NCBI RefSeq assembly: GCF_000734895.2 | Contig: NZ_CP011382.1 | Coordinates: 4,318,700-4,382,699, forward strand | DNA length: 64,000 bases | Reading direction: 5' to 3' | Source: Calothrix sp. 336/3 | GTDB lineage: Bacteria; Cyanobacteriota; Cyanobacteriia; Cyanobacteriales; Nostocaceae | Part shown: positions 19,932 to 27,258 of the stretch, in pieces | How positions within the stretch are numbered: the stretch's first letter is position 1 | Layout of the letters: every line of letters begins with the position of its first letter | Made by a program: the position numbers and the translations under genes | Notes under the pieces: model-generated | The model's database searches: none | What the model saw: only the letters and a program-made list of their open reading frames with translations | What the model was told of the DNA's origin: nothing

Positions 19932-20038
19932 AATATAGCGATCGCGAATATTTTGATACAACTTATACCATTTCACTTTATTGGTATCATGATTTTTGTG
20001 AAATGGCATGAGTCCTATTGATATTTAATTTTGCCTAG

Positions 20039-20245
20039 CTACTTCCTCGGATTTACAAATAACTTGAGCAAATCTGTAATTGCCGGAAACGCGATCGCGA
20101 TCGCTAAAGCAATTGTCAGAGTAATCGCTGCGGGAGTTCCTCCAGTTTCTACCAACGGTTTGATGTCGATTGGGGTGATGGGTGATGATTCGGTGGTTGT
20201 GGGGAAATTTTGGTTTTGTTGTTGTGATGTCTGTTGTAGTGCCAT
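20039..20245 (-). CDS. Small single-span membrane protein, function unknown
   Basis: A 68-residue protein. The first 35 residues are Gln/Thr/Pro-rich and polar; residues 40-60 form one membrane helix (AAITLTIALAIAIAFPAI), followed by a short basic tail (LLKLFVNPRK). AAGGAG lies 11 bases before the ATG on the minus strand, and two HIP1 octamers lie in the helix-coding part. The amino-acid pattern looks real, whereas the two other frames overlapping here read as low-complexity shadows. It precedes the isochorismatase-like gene on the same strand by about 107 bases. Family not recognised. Confidence 0.55.
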   Translation of the reverse strand: MALQQTSQQQNQNFPTTTESSPITPIDIKPLVETGGTPAAITLTIALAIAIAFPAITDLLKLFVNPRK

Positions 20246-20594
20246 AATTGTTGTCGCTCCTTGTTGGGGTTAATAGTGCGAGTAACGCTGATGACACCAT
20301 CATGACTTGATACCCAATACTTATAGGTAGACAGAAGTAGGTAAGATAATTGTTTAAAGTTTGTAGGCAAAAGTAGGGTAATGTTGTTTTTGTAGGGTAA
20401 TGTAATATACTCACCTGGAGTATTATTCTTTTAAGCTTGTCATTGCGAGCGTAACGAAGTGGAGCGTGGCAATCTCATCAACTCGTTAGTGTTGAAGACT
20501 GTGGGATTGCTGAGTCGAAAGCGACACGCTACGCGGTAAGCGAAGCTACGCAATGACAAAACTATTATTTTTTAAGATATGAAACAATGTCTCA
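20246..20594 (+). other. Intergenic region carrying a 123-bp inverted-repeat element
   Basis: Divergent spacer between the small membrane protein and the HTH-ATPase gene. Apart from the element at 20437-20559 it is AT-rich and holds repeated GTAGG words (20330-20400). Confidence 0.45.
20437..20559 (+). mobile_element. 123-bp MITE-like element with perfect 11-bp terminal repeats
   Basis: TTGTCATTGCG at the left end is answered by a perfect CGCAATGACAA at the right end. The interior (GAGCGTAACGAAGTGGAGCG..., ...CGCTACGCGGTAAGCG) is GC-richer than its surroundings and can fold on itself. This matches a repeat type widely dispersed in cyanobacterial genomes. It has no ORF and sits 35 bases ahead of the HTH-ATPase gene. 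Confidence 0.65.
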
Positions 20595-21665
20595 ATGAAT
20601 TCAAAAGAAGCGCTGGATTTTATAAATACGCTTTTGGTAGAAAAATCTCAAGTTGTTTTAAATGACTTGGAAACAAAAATATTTGTCGGTTGCTGGGAAG
20701 GAAAAGAATATAAAGATATTGCAGCAAATACTTCTTTTACCGAGCAGTATTTACGTTCTATCGGCTCGCAACTTTTCAAAAAAATAAAAGATGAATTAGG
20801 GATAAAAGTTAGTAAAAAAAATTTTATAAGTCCCATCGAGTATAAATATCAGCAATTAAAGAATTCTCCGAATACATTAAGTAATATAAATATTACCGAA
20901 CCGCAGCCGCAATCTAATTTACAACCATCAAACTCGCATTCATTACCTGTAAACAACGGAAATTTTAACCCATTTCAGCCAACGAGCGGACGAATTAGAG
21001 AATCGCAATTTTTCTTTGCGAGAAATCATGATATTCAAGAGATATTCGATATTTTGAACAGTGGTAGTAGTATTGTTTTAATTGGGGAAGAGGGAATTGG
21101 TAAATCTTCTCTATTGGCAGCGATTTGTCGAGAAGCAAATAGTTATTTCATTTCCCAACGTCAGGCAGTTTTTATCGATTTGAATGATGTTGACAGCGAG
21201 GAAGAATTTTATAGCACTCTGTGCCATGAAATCGGGATAGAAGATTGTGTGGGGCAGATGTTAACTCGAAATTTACGAAAATATAAAATCTTATTAGCTT
21301 TAGATAATGTTGGTAAAATGGTATGTGATGGATTTACTCGCAATTTGCGCGATAAATTACGCAGTTGGGCAGAAGGAGGTGAACCATTAAAATTGGTTTT
21401 GGCAGCCCATGAATCTTTAAATGATTTATTCAATGATAACGAAGGAAGAACCTCTCCCCTTGCAGGTGTTTGTATGCCCAAACAGATATTACCGTGGGAT
21501 GAAAGTGAGATGCGGGAGTTTATTCAAGAAAAATTAAACTTAACCAGGGTTGCATTTAGCGAGGAGGAAATTGTGGGGATAATTAATTCCACGAGAGGAC
21601 ATCCGAGACAGTTGATGCAATTATGCGATCGCCTTTATCGAGAGAAGATGAATTTTTCGTCCTAG
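20595..21665 (+). CDS. HTH-ATPase with vMAP-type N-terminus (STAND-like)
   Basis: A 356-residue protein. Residues about 15-75 look like the HTH domain found at the N-terminus of cyanobacterial vWA-MoxR-associated signalling proteins (LNDLETKIF..EGKEYKDIA). A Ser/Asn/Pro-rich linker follows. Residues 138-350 are a P-loop ATPase: entry motif FFARNHDIQEIF, Walker A GEEGIGKSS, Walker B ILLALDN, and the downstream motif RGHPRQLMQLCDRLY. This layout recalls STAND-type switch ATPases, but no repeat sensor or effector is attached. The next gene, 154 bases downstream on the same strand, is a second ATPase, so the two may act together. No signal or membrane segment. Confidence 0.78.
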   Translation: MNSKEALDFINTLLVEKSQVVLNDLETKIFVGCWEGKEYKDIAANTSFTEQYLRSIGSQLFKKIKDELGIKVSKKNFISPIEYKYQQLKNSPNTLSNINITEPQPQSNLQPSNSHSLPVNNGNFNPFQPTSGRIRESQFFFARNHDIQEIFDILNSGSSIVLIGEEGIGKSSLLAAICREANSYFISQRQAVFIDLNDVDSEEEFYSTLCHEIGIEDCVGQMLTRNLRKYKILLALDNVGKMVCDGFTRNLRDKLRSWAEGGEPLKLVLAAHESLNDLFNDNEGRTSPLAGVCMPKQILPWDESEMREFIQEKLNLTRVAFSEEEIVGIINSTRGHPRQLMQLCDRLYREKMNFSS

Positions 21666-21712
21666 TAAAGTCGAGAAGAACCCCACCCCAATTCTCGCAA
21701 AAGCTCGAATTT

Positions 21713-21736
21713 CCCCTCCCCGATTTCGGGGAGGGG
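21713..21736 (+). repeat. G/C-run hairpin in the spacer between the two ATPase genes
   Basis: CCCCTCCCC, a 6-base loop and GGGGAGGGG form a perfect 9-bp stem; a further AGGGGAGGGG follows. No T run follows, so it is more likely a dispersed cyanobacterial hairpin repeat than a terminator. It could still attenuate or stabilise the transcript between the two ATPase genes. Confidence 0.6.
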
Positions 21737-21819
21737 ACTAAGGGGAGGGGTAAAAATCCATGCAGCCCACGAATAATTAAAATTAAGCCCTTTCCGCAAC
21801 AGAAAACGAAGCCAATGCC

Positions 21820-24582
21820 ATGAGCAAAACACCTGTACCGCGATTAGATTTAGCACCAAAGCTGGAGCGTCCACTGTCGCTGTTGAATCCCCTTGATTAT
21901 TTGCGGTTGTTGTATTGGGTGTTTTATTTTCCCCAGGCTTTGCGGTGGTATGTGGAGAATTTTGCCAAAGAAGAAGTCCGGTTGGAAAAGAGGAATGGGG
22001 TAAATTTATGGGTTTGGTTGCGGGAAAATCCCATTCAACGCAATCTATGGTTTCAAGGTTTATTACTTACTCTTGTTGCACCCGTAATTATTGCTGCCAT
22101 ATTTCAACAAATTGGTTTTCATGTTGATTGGTTTGGCGTGGCTTTAGGCGTGGCTTTAGGCGTGGCTTTTGGCGTGGCTTTAGGCGTGGCAGGAGGCGTG
22201 GCTTTTGGCGTGGCAGGAGGCGTGGCTTTTGGCGTGGCAGGAGGCGTGGCTTTTGGCGTGGCTTTTGGCGTGGCAGTCGGCGTGGCAGGACGCGTGGCAG
22301 GACGCGTGGCAGGAGGCGCGGCTTTTAGCGTGGCTTTAGGCGTGGCAGTCGGCGTGACTTTAGGCGTGACTTTAGGCGTGACTTTAGGCGTGGCTTTTGG
22401 CGTGGCAGGAGGCGTGGCAGGAGGCATGGCAGGAGTCGTGGCTTTAGGCGTGGCAGTCGGCGTGGCAGTCGGTGTGGCTTTTGGCGTGGCAGGAGGCGTG
22501 GCAGTCGGCGTGGTTATTCTGCGCCTGGAAAGCTGGTTTTTTGGGATATTTACAAATTTTCGATCGAGCCAAAATCCAAATTCACTATCCCGTATTACCC
22601 CGATTCCCCTACCTTCTCTGTCTCGGCATATAAATACATGGTTGCAAGAAGATTTAGAAATTGGTTTATACAATATCAATCAACTACTTGCCCATACTTT
22701 GCAATTTATTCCCGTCGTCAAAGTAGTTAATCGACAACTTGCCAGAACACCACTGGAACAAATTATTTGGTATACCTCTAAATTTGCTGAAAACCCTTTT
22801 GATTGGAAATTAATCTATGTTGCATCTGCTTCGTTAAATGCCAATATCCGGCAAGAGTTTATTAAAAAATTCTTCGATTTCCCGTTCTTTTTTTTTCTAC
22901 GCAGTTTAAACAATAGACTTTTACATCAAATTAATACTGATATTCGCCTCGACACTCCACCCCACGCGACAGCAGCAGGATTCTGGTATCTCCACGAAAA
23001 ACAACCGATCGCAGCAATACAAGCCTTTGCAGTAGTCCGATCGCTCCCCTATGGTGAGGAAATGTATACCCTCGCTTATACCCTAGCAATATCCCAGCGA
23101 ACCAAAGATTTGAGCGCGATCGCCAATATCAACACCGAAACCCGAAATTTCCCCTTACCCGATACTCCCTTACTTCGTCCCGATACCTGGCAAGCAATAA
23201 ACTCCCTCGATCGTGTTGTTGCTGATGCCAAAGTTATCCAAAACAGCACTTCCCGCGCTTCCCGTGCTTTTGCCCTCAACCGTGCAATTGGCGAACTCCT
23301 ACAAATCATCGATAATCCCACAACTATCCCAGAAGCGGAACGGGGTTTAATTGTCGATATTGCCAAGAATTGGAAAAGTATCCTCGAAAAACAAGCGCTG
23401 GAAGTGGGACAGGTGGAAATCACCAAACCCGTGACCAATCCCTACATTGTCGGCGACCCGGTTGAGGGAGAATTATTTGTGGGACGGGATGATATTATGC
23501 GGCAACTCGAAGAATTGTGGCTGATGGGAACCAATATGCAATCTGTGGTTCTCTACGGACATCGACGCATGGGAAAAACTTCGATTTTGCGGAATTTATC
23601 CCCCCGATTGGGTGCAGGGGTAAAGGTTGCCTACGTTAACTTGCTGGGTGTGGGTGGTGCTTCCCAGGAAGGTGAGGTTTTGATGGCAATTAGCGATGCC
23701 ATTTCCCACATCATGGACATCGAACCACCCAAGGACGAAGATTTATTAAATTTACCCGAACCTACTTTCAACCGCTACTTACAAAAAATCATCCAAAAAA
23801 TTATTAACGAAGATAGTTCTCCAGCACGGGGATTGATTATTGCTCTGGATGAATTTGAAATCATCGAAGAATTAATCAGTGCAGGAAAAATCCCCCAAAG
23901 TTTCATGGGATATCTTCGCAGTTTAGTACAGATGAGTCCCAAAATTGGATTTATCTTGGCTGGTTTGCATACCCTGGAAGAAATGACCGCAGATTATTTC
24001 CAACCTTTATATGCCAGCTTTACCCCACCCATTAAAGTTAGTTTTATGGAATCTGGTGATGCTGACGTAATTTTAACCAATCCTGGTATCGATGATTTTC
24101 CCCTCGACTATACCCCCGCAGCGCGCGATCGCGTTTATCACTACACCTACGGACAACCGTTTTTGTTGCAATTAGTCGGGTTTCAGTTGGTGCGAAACTA
24201 TAACGATAGGGTTTTTCGCATGGGACAAAAGCTCGATCCCCTCTTTACCCTGGATGATGTGGAAGCAGTAATCAACGACTCGGCATTTTTCCAAGGAGGT
24301 AGTTTTTATTTTGAAGGTGTGTGGAATCAAGCTAGGGAAGGAGACGCGGGACAGCAGGATTTTTTACAACAGGACATACTACAAGCTCTTGCTCCCCATC
24401 AAGAGGGTTTGGATTTGGATAGTTTGGTTGGGAATTTGGAATTTGATAGAGAAACCACCGAAGCAGCTTTGAAAACTTTGGTTCGTCACGATGTTGTGGT
24501 GGAAAAACACGGTAAATGGTTAATTGTCGTCGAGCTATTCCGACTGTGGGTACTAGGACTTAGATATCAACAGAAAATGTGA
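21820..24582 (+). CDS. Membrane AAA-like ATPase with 32 tandem GVAx tetrapeptides
   Basis: A 920-residue protein. Residues 1-75 are a polar N-terminal region (LSLLNPLDYLRLLYWVFYFP). A hydrophobic stretch follows at about 75-100, then residues 106-233 are 32 tandem tetrapeptides of the form Gly-Val-Ala-x (x mostly Leu, Phe, Val or Gly), which should form glycine-zipper membrane helices. Residues 240-560 are helical and without a recognised domain. Residues about 561-790 are an AAA-like ATPase: NPYIVGDPV..LFVGRD entry, Walker A YGHRRMGKTS, Walker B GLIIALDEFE. The last 70 residues look like a winged helix (ILQALAPHQEGLDLDSL...). Probably a membrane-tethered switch protein paired with the preceding ATPase. 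Function unknown; family members occur in filamentous cyanobacteria. Confidence 0.82.
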   Translation: MSKTPVPRLDLAPKLERPLSLLNPLDYLRLLYWVFYFPQALRWYVENFAKEEVRLEKRNGVNLWVWLRENPIQRNLWFQGLLLTLVAPVIIAAIFQQIGFHVDWFGVALGVALGVAFGVALGVAGGVAFGVAGGVAFGVAGGVAFGVAFGVAVGVAGRVAGRVAGGAAFSVALGVAVGVTLGVTLGVTLGVAFGVAGGVAGGMAGVVALGVAVGVAVGVAFGVAGGVAVGVVILRLESWFFGIFTNFRSSQNPNSLSRITPIPLPSLSRHINTWLQEDLEIGLYNINQLLAHTLQFIPVVKVVNRQLARTPLEQIIWYTSKFAENPFDWKLIYVASASLNANIRQEFIKKFFDFPFFFFLRSLNNRLLHQINTDIRLDTPPHATAAGFWYLHEKQPIAAIQAFAVVRSLPYGEEMYTLAYTLAISQRTKDLSAIANINTETRNFPLPDTPLLRPDTWQAINSLDRVVADAKVIQNSTSRASRAFALNRAIGELLQIIDNPTTIPEAERGLIVDIAKNWKSILEKQALEVGQVEITKPVTNPYIVGDPVEGELFVGRDDIMRQLEELWLMGTNMQSVVLYGHRRMGKTSILRNLSPRLGAGVKVAYVNLLGVGGASQEGEVLMAISDAISHIMDIEPPKDEDLLNLPEPTFNRYLQKIIQKIINEDSSPARGLIIALDEFEIIEELISAGKIPQSFMGYLRSLVQMSPKIGFILAGLHTLEEMTADYFQPLYASFTPPIKVSFMESGDADVILTNPGIDDFPLDYTPAARDRVYHYTYGQPFLLQLVGFQLVRNYNDRVFRMGQKLDPLFTLDDVEAVINDSAFFQGGSFYFEGVWNQAREGDAGQQDFLQQDILQALAPHQEGLDLDSLVGNLEFDRETTEAALKTLVRHDVVVEKHGKWLIVVELFRLWVLGLRYQQKM
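22135..22518 (+). repeat. 12-bp tandem repeat array, 32 units, coding for GVAx
   Basis: Each 12-base unit is GGCGTGGC plus one of TTTA, TTTT, AGGA or AGTC, with few exceptions (RVAG, GAAF, SVAL, GVTL, GMAG, VVAL). The high identity at silent positions shows recent expansion, and some units occur in longer blocks such as alternating GVAF-GVAG. Confidence 0.95.
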
Positions 24583-24679
24583 ATATGATTTTGAGGAAAA
24601 CCATCTCTGTAGAAATTCGGTGTTTTCTACCAGAAAAAAATCATGCGTTTAATCCACGGGAATGTCAAACTGGATATAA

Positions 24680-25105
24680 GGAAAGAGTAGGCGCAGGTGG
24701 TTGCAGATTCAAACACTGGGGATTTGGAATACCCGATACTTGGTGTGGAATCTGAGGAAAGTCCGGGCTCCCGAAAGACCAGACTTGCTGGATAACGTCC
24801 AGTGCGCGTGAGCGTGAGGATAGTGCCACAGAAAGATACCGCCTTTTTTCAGTTTACTGAAGAGGGTAAGGGTGCAAAGGTGCGGTAAGAGCGCACCAGC
24901 AACATCGAGAGGTGTTGGCTCGGTAAACCCCGGTTGGGTGCAAGGTAAAGGAACGACGGTTGGTCTTTTACCGGTTCCGCAAAAGAGAGCCGCTAGAGGC
25001 AACTGGTAACAGTTGTCCCAGATAGATAACCGCCCTTTTGTGAAGATGTTGATATAACATTTTTACAGATGAACAGAACCCGGCTTATGTCCGACTCTTT
25101 CCTCA
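24680..25105 (+). ncRNA. rnpB: RNase P RNA (M1 RNA)
   Basis: Catalytic RNA that removes 5' leaders from tRNA precursors. The 5' end GGAAAGAGTAGGCG pairs with ACTCTTTCC at the 3' end (P1). The universally conserved GAGGAAAGTCCGGGCTCCC lies at 24754-24772. GTGCCACAGAAA, GGTAAGGGTGCAAAGGTG, GGTAAGAGCGCACCAGC, GGTAAACCCCGG, AGATAGATAACCGCC and ACAGAACCCGGCTTA follow in the cyanobacterial order. The ends are inferred from P1 pairing and may be off by a few bases. Unlike rnpB of some Nostocales, I see no heptanucleotide repeat array inside. A reading frame on the opposite strand is a shadow. Confidence 0.95.
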
Positions 25106-25116
25106 TTTAGTTTTGT

Positions 25117-25207
25117 AGGACTTACGCAAAAGTACAGTTTGTAGAGGCAATGTATGAACTGCACCTAGGTGAAAATTAGGGTTTCTGATATTGTTTGCGT
25201 AAATCCT
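25117..25207 (+). mobile_element. 91-bp MITE-like element with AGGACTTACGCAAA ends
   Basis: AGGACTTACGCAAA at the left and TTTGCGTAAATCCT at the right are inverted repeats matching at 13 of 14 positions. There is no ORF. Elements with related ends lie at 34511-34551 and 36821-36963. Confidence 0.6.
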
Positions 25208-25298
25208 GATTTGTAGCTCAAGCAATTAACTATATTAATTAGATTAATTAGTTGGAAAATCTGCAAATCTTTCTCATAAATCCATTGACTCATGACCA

Positions 25299-26018
25299 AT
25301 GACCATCGCCTACCCCCGTCGTCAACGTCAGCTAGAAAGTTTAGTCAAAAAGTTTGGTTTAGGGGCAGATGCACCGATTCAGTGGCAGCTGCTAGATCTA
25401 GCTTTAACTCATCCCACTGTCTCTGAGTCTGCTAATTATGAACAGTTAGAGTTTGTGGGGGATGCGGTGGTGCGATTAGTAGCGGCAATTGTGCTGTGGG
25501 AAAATTATCCTGATTGCCCCGTGGGGGATTTTGCGGCAATTCGTTCGGTATTAGTTAGCGATCGCATTCTTGCCCAACTTGCCCGTTCCTACGGTTTAGA
25601 ACTATATCTATTAGTGGCGGGTAGTGCGACGGCAGATCGAGTTGGTCAACAGTCCCGTTTGGCTGATGCTTTTGAAGCTGTACTGGGCGCTCTCTATCTT
25701 AGTACCAATAATTTAGAACTAATTCGTTCTTGGTTAGACCCCCACTTTAAACAATTGGCAGCAGAAATTCGTCTCGATCCAGCCAGACTTAATTACAAAG
25801 CCGCTCTTCAAGAATGGACACAAGCGAATTTTAAGGTTTTACCGGAATATCGAGTTGTGGAAACCAATCAACCCCAACATAACCAAGAACGTTTTATTGC
25901 TCAAGTTTGGCTCCATGGACGACAATTGGGCGAAGGTAAGGGACGCTCTATCAAAGCCGCAGAGCAAGCAGCCGCAAAAGTGGCTTTTCTATCCTTAAAT
26001 TCTCAGGATAAACACTGA
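25299..26018 (+). CDS. rnc: Ribonuclease III
   Basis: A 239-residue double-strand-specific endoribonuclease for rRNA and mRNA processing. Residues 1-155 form the RNase III domain with the signature YEQLEFVGDAVV (catalytic Glu and Asp) and the second acidic pair in LADAFEAVLGAL. Residues about 165-236 are the double-stranded RNA-binding domain ending in GKGRSIKAAEQAAAKVAF. Length and layout are standard. The start is the ATG at 25299; an ATG 9 bases earlier is out of frame. It follows rnpB on the same strand, so two RNA-processing genes are neighbours. Confidence 0.93.
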   Translation: MTIAYPRRQRQLESLVKKFGLGADAPIQWQLLDLALTHPTVSESANYEQLEFVGDAVVRLVAAIVLWENYPDCPVGDFAAIRSVLVSDRILAQLARSYGLELYLLVAGSATADRVGQQSRLADAFEAVLGALYLSTNNLELIRSWLDPHFKQLAAEIRLDPARLNYKAALQEWTQANFKVLPEYRVVETNQPQHNQERFIAQVWLHGRQLGEGKGRSIKAAEQAAAKVAFLSLNSQDKH

Positions 26019-26119
26019 ATTAGTCTGCATATCATAGTTCCAAGTCTAGAGTTTCTCACAATTGACGAAGCGATCGCCAGATATCAACCATTGACTATGG
26101 ACTATATAATTTATGACTC

Positions 26120-27124
26120 ATGACTCAAATTCAAGTGGCGATCGCGGGTGTGGGGCGCTGGGGCGTACATTTACTGCGTAACTTCCTGGAACATCCTCAG
26201 GTGGAAGTAATGGCGGTTATTGACCCGAAAATGGAACGTTTGGAGAATATCAAGCGTTTATATCAACTCAGTGATAGGGTACTGTTAACGACGGATTGGC
26301 AAGCCATTCGAGGTATAAAAAATTTAGGTGCAGTAGTGATTGCTACTCCTGCGGCTAGCCACTATGGTTTAATTACTGATGCTATAAATTGGGGATACCA
26401 TGTGTTGGCGGAAAAACCCCTCACCCTCAATCCTCAAGAATGCGAGGAACTTTGTCTACTGGCAGAGCAGCAAAAATTACAATTAATGGTTGACCATACT
26501 TACCTGTTTCACCCAGGGATTACCCAAGGGCAAGCTGTCCTGGCACAGAAATATATTGGTGATTTACGCTATGGTTATGCCACCCGTACCCATCTCGCTC
26601 CCGTGCGTCAAGATGTGGATGCCCTGTGGGATTTAGCAATTCATGATATTGCCATCTTTAATACTTGGCTCGGAGAATCTCCAGTGAAAGTACGCGCGAC
26701 GGGGCAAAGCTGGTTACAACCGGGATTAGCGGATGTCGTTTGGGTGACGCTTACCTATCCGGGTGGATTGCAAACCCAAATTCACCTCAGTTGGTTGAAT
26801 ACGGATAAACAGCGCCGATTGGTAGTAGTTGGCAGTAAAGGTAGTTTAATTTTTGACGAAATGTCACCCCAGGCACCATTAACGGTACTTCATGGTGAAT
26901 TTGAGCAGCAGGATGGCTATTTTATACCAGTAAATCAAAGTCAGGAAGTATTGGAAATAGAAGGGGCAGAGCCTTTAAAACAGATGTGCGATCGCTTTGT
27001 TCAAAGTGTTATTAATAACAAACCGGTAGAAATATCTTCTGGCAGAGTCGGAACAGAGCTTGTGAAAATCCTAGCTGCACTGACACAATCCCTAGAAGGG
27101 GGAGGAATAGAAGTCGAAGTGTAG
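26120..27124 (+). CDS. Gfo/Idh/MocA-family oxidoreductase
   Basis: A 334-residue NAD(P)-dependent dehydrogenase. The Rossmann fold begins at once with VAIAGVGRWGVHLLRNF, and the family motif AEKPLT follows at about residue 95. A conserved HDIAIFNTWL segment lies in the C-terminal substrate domain, where a His often acts in catalysis. Family members oxidise or reduce sugars, inositols or biliverdin; the substrate cannot be told. This is not a clear BvdR match. The ATG at 26120 gives the proper fold start; an overlapping ATG at 26113 is out of frame. It may be transcribed with rnc, about 100 bases upstream. Confidence 0.85.
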   Translation: MTQIQVAIAGVGRWGVHLLRNFLEHPQVEVMAVIDPKMERLENIKRLYQLSDRVLLTTDWQAIRGIKNLGAVVIATPAASHYGLITDAINWGYHVLAEKPLTLNPQECEELCLLAEQQKLQLMVDHTYLFHPGITQGQAVLAQKYIGDLRYGYATRTHLAPVRQDVDALWDLAIHDIAIFNTWLGESPVKVRATGQSWLQPGLADVVWVTLTYPGGLQTQIHLSWLNTDKQRRLVVVGSKGSLIFDEMSPQAPLTVLHGEFEQQDGYFIPVNQSQEVLEIEGAEPLKQMCDRFVQSVINNKPVEISSGRVGTELVKILAALTQSLEGGGIEVEV

Positions 27125-27258
27125 CACAGACAGGGGCTAGGGTGTTTCTTCTCACTGTTTTCCCTTACCCCTGTTACTCAGATTTTGGCAACAAAAACGC
27201 AGGATTAAAGTTATGATACTTCTAATTAAACCAGCATTTGATTGCTGAGGTGGCAGTC

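Noticed and set aside
20025-20414. Minus-strand frame rich in Thr/Asn/His
   Set aside because: It overlaps the better-supported small membrane protein in another frame and reads as low complexity.
22119-22679. Long minus-strand frame reading TPTATPKATPPATPK
   Set aside because: It is the antisense of the GVAx repeat; low complexity and no start signal.
24709-25002. Minus-strand frame of 97 residues
   Set aside because: It lies inside the RNase P RNA gene, which explains the sequence fully.
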